Part shown: positions 49,501 through 55,958 of the stretch, in pieces | Layout: each line of letters begins with the position of its first letter | Numbering within the stretch: the stretch's first letter is position 1 | Made by a program: the position numbers and the translations under genes | Source: Sphaerolaimus hirsutus | Lineage: Eukaryota; Nematoda; Chromadorea; Monhysterida; Sphaerolaimidae | Assembly (NCBI GenBank): GCA_964036195.1 | Contig: OZ038456.1 | Location: 14,880,001 to 14,944,000 of the forward strand | Reading direction: 5' to 3' | DNA length: 64,000 bases | Notes under the pieces: model-generated | Told to the model about the DNA's origin: nothing | The model's database searches: none | The model's input: the letters and a program-made list of their open reading frames with translations, nothing else

Positions 49501-52500
49501 CCTGGCCGATCATACAAACGCGAATGGGAGCAGAGATCATGGGGACCCCAGACAGCACGGTTTCTTTTCGGGGGTTATGAACGAGGCGCCCCCATATTTT
49601 TCGAGTTAATTTTAGTTGTATTTTTTTTTGGTGGAGTTCAAAAATGTGTAGGCAGGGACGTACGCAGGATTTTTGAGCGGGGTGGGGGGGGCGGATTGTA
49701 TACGGAGCCCCGAACGGGGGGGGGGGGGGGGGGCGGCGCCCCCACCCCTACATATTTGGCCCTATTATTAAGGAATGGAGCCATGGCGCTGGCGCCAGTT
49801 GTAGGCGCCAGCGCCATGGCAGTATTGGCGTTGGCGCCAAGGTATACTATTTATATAGGTATATATTTAGACCTTTATATAGTACTAAGATCATGTTTGG
49901 CACTTCTGAAATGCTGTTTAGACTCCCTAAAATACATATTAGACACAGGGGGTGGGGAATTGCGCGCAAAATTTTTTTAAAGTGCCTACAAAATCACTTT
50001 AGAAAAGTGCCATTCCTGGCAAATTTTGATGTCCGGCCCGGGAACGGGCCGCCCCCCCCCCCCCCGCGTACGTCCCTGTGTGTAGGCGTGGTATAAACGA
50101 ATAGAACAATAGAACGGCAGCCTCCAATTGAAGGGCAGGTACAAATTGCATTGGAATAGTGCCAAAACACAAAAATATTTTTTTTAATCTGGATGATAAG
50201 AATACCCAAGCCATTCAAACAATCATATTAAATATCAAATTGATGCTCTGATATATTAAAATTTTGGTCCAGTTTCATGAACAATAAAGTCATTTTCAAA
50301 TGCAAAATGTGTCAAAATTTAGTGAAAAATAGAATGGCAGCCTCCATACCATCGCCCCATCCCAAACAGCAATGTTCGGCGACCACCAAGCGGGGGGTGC
50401 GGACAGCGATCGAGGGGGTGCCGCATCTGGGGGTGCCCAAAACAGGCGCTCCACCCACAAACGACGCGCCAATGAGTACGAGCAAGTCTTGAGGAAACCG
50501 TGCGCCGTTTGCGCTGTTAGGTGGGAGAAGAAGGCCAAGGATATTGATCAAGTGTCCAGGTGGTTGGGGGGGGGGGGTTTATGAATCTTGGAATTATTTT
50601 TTAGATCGGACAGGTAGGATTTCAAGTTGCAGCGCACCTTCATTCTAGGTGTATAACACCCACGGCGCCAATCCCAGACCATGAAAAGTGTATAGAAAAA
50701 GCGTCAAATGTCATGTAAAATGTTATGCAAAGTGTCAACCGTCATGACAAATGTTAAGTAGGGTTCAAACGATATGACTTTTCGATATCGATATTCGATA
50801 TTCGATATTTTTTTCTGAAACTCGATATTCGATATCGATACGATATGGAACCTCGATATCGATATTCGATATTCGATATACAAAAATGGTCGATATTCGA
50901 TATTTCGATATTTTCGATATTCGATATTGCGATTTGCTTTTGGTATAGCAAGGCATATTTCAAGTGACATATTGTATTTTCATGTGGTTGCACGCATGGT
51001 TGATCATCTCTTTAGTTAAATGTGAATGGTACAAGTGATTTTAACAAGGTTTACATCACTCAAAAGTACAACATGTAGAGAAAAAACATGATGAATCAAT
51101 GTGTATCAGACAAATAACAATTGGTAGATATTACAGTTTATACTGATAACCTGATTGCTTAATGGCATGCTGCAAAAAATAGAATATCAGCATTTTCTGG
51201 CTTCAAATTTAGCACTCCAACAAAAATCACATTATAAGTACTGTACTTTTACTCATCTAATACAATTCTCAGATCAGATCAAGCACATCAGATCAATCAT
51301 AAATATCTCAAAATGAAAATGATAACTTTTTTTAGGGACACAATATAGGTTCGATATATCGAAAAAAATGGTCGATATTCGATATCGATATTCGATATTT
51401 TTTCAAAATTTTCGATATCGATATTCGATATTCGATATTTTTTCAAAATTTTCGATATCAATATTCGATATTCGATATTAAAAATTGGTCGATATCCGAT
51501 ATTCGATATTCGATACGATATATCGTTTGAACCCTAATGTTAAGTAATGTGTCAATTTTCATGCGAAGTTCAGTTGTAAAATATTTTTGTTTTGTTTTGA
51601 TTGACATTTTACATGACATGACACTTTATAATACACTTTACAAGGTCTAGGACTTCCAAAGATGGCAGGCCCGCAGCCTGTAAAGTGTTAAATTTCATAA
51701 AATTTGTAAAATGTCAAAAGTTCAGTAATAAAATCTGCTTTTAATTGCAATTAACATTTGGCATGACATTTGACACTTATGGCTTCTGGGCAAGGTTTAA
51801 TGGAATTCTGTTTGGCAGCTTAAAAAATTTCTCACATTATAATTGAAGAGTTAAAGTGAATCGAAGAAGAATTTCTCAAAGGGCATATATAAACACCTTC
51901 CCGGTCACGTCCGGCAGCCATTTTTTTATTTTACTTCTTATATCCTATCCCCAGTTCTACAGCGCCCCCGAGGCTGAAACTTGGGGGAGATATTGGCGCA
52001 ACCCCCCTCTACTTCGCATGAATTGGGGGGGTCGCCGCGACCCCCCCAATTCCTGCGAAGTAGAGGGGGGTTGCGACAATATCTCCCCCAAGTTTCAGCC
52101 TCGGGGGCGCCCTAGAACTGGGGATAGGATATAAGAAGTAAAATCACCAAAAGTGTTTACCAAAACAGAAAAATGAATTTACAACTATCTAAATCTGATT
52201 TTGATGATTATCCTAAAAATAGTAGAAAAATAAAAGAGTATAAAGATCAGTTAGGTAGTTATCAAGAGCTATTAGATCAATATTAGTCTTCCAAAAAATC
52301 ACATTGAAAGTTCATTTCGTCACTCTCATTTTTTGAAAATGAATTTTACTTTGAAACTGAACAGAATTGAACTTATTAGCACATTTGGCCCACCGTTTCT
52401 GGTAACCGAATGACCTATTTTGAATGAAAAACAAGTAGCCATAGCCCCCAAGTAGCCATAGTCTTCAACCCCCTGATCCCCTCACTCATAGGCTTATTTT

Positions 52501-52648
52501 CCCGCTATTTTATGGATTTTTCGTGCTGTGCTATTGGATATATTACCTGTGCCAACATTGTCGCATTGGAGCACTATGCGGTGAATGCAAATTGACAAGT
52601 GACAAATCTAGGTGGATACCTATCAAAATGGATGTGGATGCAGAGTGA
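28501..52648 (+). CDS. Cys-loop ligand-gated anion channel subunit (glycine/GABA/glutamate-chloride type), split gene
   Basis: A pentameric ligand-gated channel subunit of the plasma membrane, probably chloride-selective. Reading the exons in order gives the family layout: beta strands with TNVSLAMYIESMSS and DFEVDMYLAMSWYD, loop motif WHPDLYFVNSK, a Cys-loop of exactly 13 residues between cysteines (CAMHLRGFPMDTQEC), then SYAYV, M1 with WLSFWLDARA, M2 with APARISLTITTLLT, the M2-M3 link ADLPQVSYVKALDIW, M3, a long low-complexity loop, the pre-M4 motif KKAKDIDQVSR and M4 with LIFPLFYGFF. The PAR triplet before M2 is typical of anion-selective members. Splice phases agree from exon 29155 to exon 33474 and again from exon 45111 to the stop. 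The ligand cannot be told from sequence. The usual second disulfide of glycine/GluCl types looks incomplete (only one Cys in WIDCSSKYK). The signal peptide and start codon are not identified. The first two exons and two loop exons are provisional. Confidence 0.93.
28549..28736 (+). mobile_element. Introner-like element, family A, occupying a whole predicted intron
   Basis: It starts GTGCCACTCCCGGACCCTG and ends with the inverted match ATTTTACAGGATCTGTGAG then TGCCCCCAG. The middle is a hairpin of AAAATGTCA/TGACATTTT units. It is flanked by CTCCAG on the left and ends CCAG on the right, consistent with a CCAG target duplication. First bases GT and last bases AG make it a complete intron of 188 bp. 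Confidence 0.72.
28737..28860 (+). CDS. Channel subunit, provisional exon upstream of the ligand-binding domain
   Basis: In the favoured frame it encodes a Gln/Ser/Gly-rich segment (NSQQQSGAQPQGFQRRRP) then CEEWNSGSPSVDLVW. A donor at 28861 (GTTGGT) leaves phase 2, which fits the acceptor of the next exon at 29155. The downstream GTTGTT repeat would otherwise be read as a run of valines, which is more likely intronic. Other frames are open too. Confidence 0.45.
29155..29237 (+). CDS. Channel subunit exon: start of ligand-binding domain
   Basis: Follows TTTTTCTCAG and is read G|ATG GAA. It encodes MEGADRLFPVLENRLLYN then VFLAPGQPF, which sits where the family has its first helix and pre-beta-1 region. 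It ends in phase 1 at a GTTAGT donor and joins the next exon in frame. Confidence 0.75.
29311..29378 (+). CDS. Channel subunit exon: beta-1 strand
   Basis: Follows CGTTCACAG. Encodes GETTNVSLAMYIESMSS then FKAATM, the beta-1/beta-2 pattern of Cys-loop receptors (V-x-V-x-M-x-V-x-S-I-S). Ends in phase 0 at a GTGAGT donor. Confidence 0.88.
30150..30621 (-). mobile_element. Family B element inserted in a duplicated host repeat
   Basis: On the plus strand it reads GGGCCAGTTCCGCAAGTGG at the left and CCACTTGCGGAACCGGCACC then AG at the right, with arms of AAGAGTTAAAA/TTTTAACTCTT. It lies between GACCAG and GTGAGGAAAA. The same host without insert lies just upstream at 30095-30110 (GGCCAGGTGAGGAAAA). 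It sits in an intron of the channel gene. Confidence 0.82.
30752..30972 (+). CDS. Channel subunit exon: beta-2 to beta-6 of the extracellular domain
   Basis: Follows TTTCCTCCCAG. Encodes DFEVDMYLAMSWYDRRL, then LMWHPDLYFVNSKFAYF, then the conserved TTPNMMMLVYPDG and FKSLR. The W-x-P-D-x-x-F-x-N motif is the clearest family signature. Phase 0 in, phase 2 out at GTGCGT. Confidence 0.95.
31133..31330. mobile_element. GGCGCC-palindrome element nested in a second palindromic repeat
   Basis: Bounded by TAGTGATGGAATGGCGCC and GGCGCCATTCCATCACTA. The flanks are inverted copies of each other (GACACAAG...GCGCAGG and CCTGCGCGAC...CTTGTGTC), so it sits at the centre of an outer palindrome at about 31063-31395. 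In an intron of the channel gene. Confidence 0.78.
31886..31968 (+). CDS. Channel subunit exon: Cys-loop
   Basis: Follows TTTGTCACAG. Encodes VDVTLACAMHLRGFPMDTQE then CGIVIQS, with the diagnostic C-x13-C loop and central FPMD. Phase 2 in, phase 1 out at GTGCGT. The split codon with the next exon gives Tyr, forming SYAY, as expected. Confidence 0.96.
32289..32447 (+). CDS. Channel subunit exon: beta-8 to beta-10
   Basis: Follows TTTTTCAG. Encodes YAYVQEVLKLFWHVDP, then KLSDMDIVDKRWIDCSSKY and KMFRG. Glycine and glutamate-chloride channels usually carry two extra cysteines in this region; only one is seen here. Phase 1 at both ends; the split codon at the right junction encodes Ala. Confidence 0.92.
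32756..32949 (+). CDS. Channel subunit exon: M1 and M2
   Basis: Follows TTGCCTAACAG. Encodes YIVMQRRISFHFMSTYMPT, M1 ending WLSFWLDARA, then APARISLTITTLLTLTT (M2, with the PAR anion-filter triplet) and NGARADLPQ. Phase 1 in, phase 0 out at CCCCAG|GTTTTG. Confidence 0.96.
33313..33474 (+). CDS. Channel subunit exon: M2-M3 link and M3
   Basis: Follows CCGCACACAG. Encodes VSYVKALDIWLTSCTG, M3 with FCVLLEYTLVSYFV, and the start of the cytoplasmic loop ending RRMTSAIKQ. 54 whole codons, phase 0 on both sides. Confidence 0.95.
35695..35872 (+). mobile_element. Decayed family A copy
   Basis: Contains AAAATGCCCTGTAAAATG and the inverted GGATTTTACAGGTGTCTG then GGATGGCCC. It lies inside the larger bounded unit 35238-38794, in the long channel intron. 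Confidence 0.5.
36070..37546. mobile_element. 1.5-kb TA-target foldback element (AACACCTTCCCGG family)
   Basis: Bounded by TAAACACCTTCCCGATCAAG and CTTGATCGGGAAGGTGTTTA; arms of about 700 bp meet at AAATTTTCTTATGAAGG/CCTTCATAAGAAAATTT. It interrupts GGATATGGTA|GATTTCATTG at a TA; the same host without the insert is at 24137-24160. Confidence 0.82.
40561..40731 (+). CDS. Channel subunit, provisional M3-M4 loop exon
   Basis: A GC-rich island in AT-rich intron sequence encoding a Pro/Ala-rich segment (SASPTPPAPNTPAPVP) followed by NGAGAICKTRVSDGN. It is 57 whole codons, phase 0 both ends, compatible with exon 33474 before and 42376 after. The acceptor (pyrimidine run then CGAAAAG) is weak, and part of the GC richness could come from a GGCGCC-type element. 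Confidence 0.5.
42376..42701 (+). CDS. Channel subunit exon: M3-M4 loop
   Basis: Follows GACCTCAG. A 326-bp GC-rich open stretch encoding MADNESHSLGGGSEHTSP, later KQKAPLLGALRRSTSG and ERPPSPLVDAYMNTSAGG. Low complexity, no recognised domain, typical of receptor cytoplasmic loops. Ends phase 2 at CCAG|GTGAAA, and the split Arg codon joins PRKDQPQRQ of the next exon. Confidence 0.8.
42862..43033 (+). CDS. Channel subunit exon: M3-M4 loop
   Basis: Follows TCGAATCCAG after a 160-bp intron. Encodes PRKDQPQRQAGQEQHSS, MEVTPRQMQRGQNHQGR and ends QRQQ at GTGCGC. Gln/Gly-rich, no domain. It starts by completing the Arg codon of the previous exon and ends in phase 0. The other two frames of this island are also open, but only this one agrees in phase with 42376-42701. 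Confidence 0.75.
43165..43640. repeat. GTAAACG-rich element
   Basis: Contains AGGTAAACGTAAACGTAAAG at one end and GTACGCGAGTAAGTGAGTAC at the other. Related sequence lies at 27590-28080 and 58430-59095 (the latter interrupted by another element). Confidence 0.6.
44462..44528 (+). CDS. Channel subunit, possible short loop exon in a GGCACC-rich island
   Basis: A 67-bp stretch between CACGACAG and CACCAG|GTACCG. Its length is what is needed to convert phase 0 (exon 43033) to phase 1 (exon 45111). It would encode a Pro/Ala-rich segment (ARPPSPVPAPAP). The wider island 44.46-44.86 kb is open in another frame for about 130 codons and is rich in GGCACC repeats, so the true exon boundaries are uncertain. 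Confidence 0.3.
45111..45358 (+). CDS. Channel subunit exon: basic part of the M3-M4 loop
   Basis: Follows GCCAACTATAG. Encodes HQNGHSFISFKRPKTRRHSN, later FHDAPPSPMLVKRGN and a strongly basic run (RRAKRWRLCKKRANVRRR). Ends phase 0 at GTGAGC. All three frames are open, but this one joins the next exon in phase and gives a plausible cytoplasmic-loop composition. Confidence 0.68.
46500..47215. repeat. Large inverted repeat with ACACATGC-rich arms
   Basis: Left arm about 46500-46660 (TTACACATGCCGCAGTGCC, CACATGCCCGCGAG) and inverted right arm about 47040-47210 (GGGCACTGCGGCATGTGTAA). About 370 bp of AT-rich centre. Likely a foldback element in a channel-gene intron. Confidence 0.65.
47660..47975. 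repeat. Palindromic element with TTTCACTTGAC arms
   Basis: Left CCGTTACGCACATTTGCC and right GGCAAATGTGCGTAACGG are inverse; inside, AGTGAAGTGAAAAAA/TTTTTTCACTTCACT alternate. Confidence 0.6.
48273..48702. mobile_element. CCGTATT family element
   Basis: Starts TACCGTATTACCTCGAATTA and ends TATTTCGAGGTAATACGGTA; interior GTCTGCGTATGGGGAATTTC is shared with the copy at 20391. Lies in a channel-gene intron. Confidence 0.85.
49266..49340 (+). CDS. Channel subunit exon immediately left of an introner
   Basis: Follows CCCCCTTACAG. 25 codons: ALLVSPGGPHEYGQRSG then SGASAVLQ, ending GTGCTCCAG where the introner begins. Phase 0 both ends. The frame was chosen because it alone keeps phase through exons 49493, 50370 and 52492. 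Confidence 0.8.
49341..49492 (+). mobile_element. Introner-like element, family A, exactly one 152-bp intron
   Basis: Begins GTGACACTCCCAGACCCTG and ends with the inverted partner ACAGGGTCTGGGAGTGC then CCCCAG; interior AAAATGTCATGTAAAG and TTTGACATTTTACAG arms can fold into one hairpin. The exon to the left ends CTCCAG and the element ends CCAG, consistent with duplication of a CCAG target. Removing the element joins LQ to GERLAD in frame. Confidence 0.88.
49493..49559 (+). CDS. Channel subunit exon immediately right of an introner
   Basis: Encodes GERLADHTNANGSRDHGDP then RQH. Phase 0 in, phase 1 out at a GTTTCT donor. The split codon joins the next exon as Ala. Confidence 0.78.
50370..50559 (+). 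CDS. Channel subunit exon: end of loop and pre-M4 helix
   Basis: Follows CATCCCAAACAG. Encodes MFGDHQAGGADSDRGG, NRRSTHKRRANEYEQ, KPCAVCAVRW and the conserved pre-M4 helix EKKAKDIDQVSR. The ID-x-x-SR motif directly precedes M4 throughout the family. Phase 1 in, phase 2 out at CCAG|GTGGTT. Confidence 0.93.
50759..51535. mobile_element. hAT-like element of TCGATATCG repeats, nested in a family A copy
   Basis: Bounded by TAGGGTTCAAACGATAT and ATATCGTTTGAACCCTA, flanked on both sides by ATGTTAAG (8-bp duplication). The arms are built from GATATCGATATTCGATATT repeats. The sequence on either side is a decayed family A element (about 50680-51655). Confidence 0.88.
51890..52159. mobile_element. Short AACACCTTCCCGG-family palindrome
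   Basis: Starts TAAACACCTTCCCGGTCACG; a near-perfect hairpin around GGGGTCGCCGCGACCCC. Its right end is degraded to AAGTGTTTA. Located in the last intron of the channel gene. Confidence 0.75.
52492..52648 (+). CDS. Channel subunit terminal exon: M4 and stop
   Basis: Follows CACTCATAG. One base completes the Arg codon, then LIFPLFYGFFVLCYWIYYLC (M4), a Cys-rich tail (CQHCRIGALCGECK) and WIPIKMDVDAE with a TGA stop at 52646. Most family members end soon after M4; a tail of about 30 residues is a little long. An AATAAA lies about 320 bases downstream. Confidence 0.94.
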
Positions 52649-54189
52649 TTTGTTATTTGATGAATTATGGTACAAGTGGTGATGAGCATTCGAAAAATAT
52701 TGGGAGAAATTTTTAAAAAAATTGTAAAAGTATATACAATCTTATGTGTTTTTCATCTTTTCCAGAGATTTAATTTTATTTACTTTTTGAGAGGCTTTCT
52801 GAAATTACGTTTACTTATATTTATTTGCTGAAAATCACCCAATTTTTGGAATGCAAATGGTGACATATCGTAATCAGATTTATTTGGGAAATTTATTTTT
52901 GCATCTGCAAGCTTGAACACTTTTTTCCACCCAGTAGTGATTCCGCTCATATTGTTTTGTATAGGTAGATAAATAAATATTATTATATGCAAATATGATA
53001 CAATAGCTTTCGTGCAAAATGCAACATTATTGGTGTTATAGCCATGTAAATAACAAATTCTGAATGAGTTGTTGCTTGCTTACTGTAAATAAGTGCATCC
53101 TGAACAATCTGCATATGCAAAATCATTTATGCAGAATTGTTGCTGATTCAAAGGGCATTCCTACCCACAAGGAAATATACTTTTTGTGGCACATCACACT
53201 ACTATACTTGAGTATGCAGAATCAAGCCATATGTGCCAAAAGCTAAGATATTGACTACCATCAAAAACCTCTGTATGCTATGCTTCATCTTTGAGCTACA
53301 TGGGGTTTTATTTAGAGATTGTAGAGATGTAGTGTCAAGATTGAGTGCATAAGCCAGTACCATCAGAAACCTTGTAAATACTGCATTCTTTTGTAATTTC
53401 TCAAAGCATTCTTCCCCAAAAATGTCCTGTACACCAGAGACTACATGATAAATATACCTATCGCGTGGAGCGCATACTTTGCGCAGAATCTTACCATAAT
53501 TTAGCAAATAAAATCTTAATGGTAAATTTCATAATTAATTTTTCCAGAGTAATAATGGCAAACAAAAATTTGAACACTTTTCAAATTTGTTTCACTCCAG
53601 AAAAAACCCACTGAAGATCATTTTTTCCCAAGAACAATTCAAAAAGTTTCTAGATTTTCACAGCTTTCAGTATTTTTGGTTCAAATAATAATCCAATAGA
53701 ACATAGAAATAGGGTTCAAGCCCAAACAATTGAACAACCTTTGAAACCAATTGAAAAACCCACAACCAACAACCAATTGAAATTACCAGACTAGAAAAGA
53801 TGCCCCCACATAACCCATAACTTTTGTCAGAACACTTTACGGGCGCTAGCCAAGACAAGATACAAGAAACACATTACAACAATATTATTTAGTCATATCA
53901 ACAAACAGGTAGTCAAAACAAACAAACAGACCTCAAAGCTCACCGAGGATCGGAAAGGCGGAGCCTCGGCAAAACAGTTCAACAATGTTAGCCGGTTTTG
54001 CGCAGCTAGTTCTGAAGCGGCAGCCACACAAGAACGAAAAGCTGTGAGAGATCCGAGCATATTTTATGGATGAACGCTACGACACATTTTACGCATTCCG
54101 AGTTTTAGATCACTTTTGACACTTCCCACGACATTTTTATATTCGACACTTGGTTTTACACTTTACATAGTCTGGGAGTTGCATCTAGA

Positions 54190-54720
54190 GACAACGCAAC
54201 AGCGAATGGTAAGCACCGGGAAATCCCAATTAGGTAAACTTAAACTGGTGGTCAAACACAAAGACGAAAACAAACCAGCGGAACGATCCATCAAAAGTTT
54301 TGTAAGTTTTGCATGAGGCGACGGGTCGACTTTTTGACGCGGAACAACAATGAAATATTTAGCACATTCTCTGGTCAAGGGTCGCGGCATCTCCGGCCTT
54401 TTCCCGAAGACTTTTTCTTTTTTAAGAGAACACATGAAATTCAAATTTGCGGGATGTTTTTGATTTTACTCCCGCCCAGATGTTACACATTCTGTGCAGT
54501 AACATGAATGATGAAGCTCGCATTTCTATAAAGGCGGAGCTTAGCAGCGAAAAATGGTTTGTCGTAATAAATATGACAAAATCAGAAAATGTAAACCATG
54601 AGAAGCAGAACGTGAATTTGGCAGTCCTTTCTTCATCTGGTCCGAAAAATCAGCATTTCCATTCTAACTGTCACTCTAACTTCACAATTTTTTTCTCTTT
54701 CTACTGAGGCACCAATTTAG
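54190..54720 (+). other. Possible coding sequence of unknown gene, not resolved
   Basis: Several short open stretches, for example GKLKLVVKHKDENKPAERS at about 54228 and MNDEARISIKAELSSEKW near 54504, follow acceptor-like TCTAG and CCGCCCAG. Just left is a family A right end (TTACATAGTCTGGGAG). They could be upstream exons of the iGluR-like gene, but no domain or phase chain proves it. Confidence 0.25.
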
Positions 54721-55128
54721 TGGTTTGTTACTGGTTTTTTGAGGTTATCTCGCTTAGAACATTCTCACATGGCTTCAGCTCTTTTCTGACTCAGCTCAAA
54801 AATTTACAAAGTGCGAGCTAAATTGATAACATTGTATCAATAAGTTTCAAAAAAATTTACAGTGATACATTTTGGTGTAAATGATTATTTGCGGCTGAAT
54901 GATCTAATTTTTTTCGATCTGTCAACAATATGTTTAATGTTTTTCAAAAAATTCATCAATTTAAAATATTTTAGGTATCTTATTACATTCACCAGTCATA
55001 ACAGTAATCCAGCAAAAATAAACTCAGTGTTTGCTGACCCATTTGTGGGCGTAAATACAGTATAGAAGTGTAAGACAAACATCTAAATATGTGAGGCGAG
55101 TGTGGTGATATTCCAGTGTTTGATATTT

Positions 55129-55558
55129 ACCGTATTACCACCAATATAAGTCATCCCTCACATAAAAGGTACCCTCTAATATAAGGCATAAATTTGGCTA
55201 TTTTGAATGCGACGAAATAAAAAAGGTATTATACCCTCTATTATAAGGCATACCTCTAATATACGCCACAGCTGGCTGCATGCCATAACGCGCAAAATCA
55301 TAAAAACGGTTGCTAAACATGGCGGAAAATGATGATAATGGTGCCGAAGGGCTCAAATTGCGCTCCAAATACCGATCTGGTCGCTTTGTATTGATGCTGT
55401 TCCACCTGTTTGTTACATTCCAATTTGAAAAAATCTGGCGAAAAAAGTGAAGGTACCCTCTAATATAAGGTACCCTCCAATATAAGGCATAACTTTTGGC
55501 TCTAAAAATCTGACGAAAACAATATGAGGTATACCTTATATTAGAGGTAATACGGTAT
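55129..55558. mobile_element. TACCGTATTACC element with ATATAAGG repeats
   Basis: Starts TACCGTATTACCACCAATAT and ends TATTAGAGGTAATACGGTA. The arms contain repeated ACCCTCTAATATAAGG units. Same ends as the CCGTATT family but unrelated interior. Confidence 0.75.
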
Positions 55559-55902
55559 AATGAGTAGGTAGTTGCATTCCCGCAACCGCTTATTATTTAA
55601 AAAGCTACATAAATAAATGCTTACTCGTACCGAGGAAGGCAAGTGTCTAACTCCAAGTAATGCTTACATGGCATATGAAACCTAACTTGTAGATTGATGT
55701 GGCATTTCAAACTTTTCACACAACAACTGACCAGAAATTTGAAACATTTCCCAAGTCTGTCACTTAAAGGTGTCGAAATAAATAATTAAGGTAAAAAATC
55801 CGGAATAACCGAGTATCCTGGGTAACGTAACTAAGTTTTTGCAACTCTAGTATTTACAACTTCCCCAAATTCAGTATTTTTTTCTACAAAATCGGGCAAA
55901 AA

Positions 55903-55958
55903 ATGCCGCACGTGCGCGTTGCAACAATGACACCTCCAGCTGATGACGATTCCATCAG
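55903..55958 (+). CDS. iGluR-like exon: start of S1
   Basis: Encodes MPHVRVATMTPPADDD then SIR; VRVATM-x-PP is the typical first strand of S1. The exon may begin further left: TCAG at 55874 is followed in frame by IFFYKIGQK. Ends phase 2 at CATCAG, exactly where the family B introner begins. Confidence 0.82.

Noticed and set aside
50704..50993. Ile/Tyr/Arg-rich minus-strand frames
   Set aside because: Translations of TCGATATCG repeats inside a hAT-like element.
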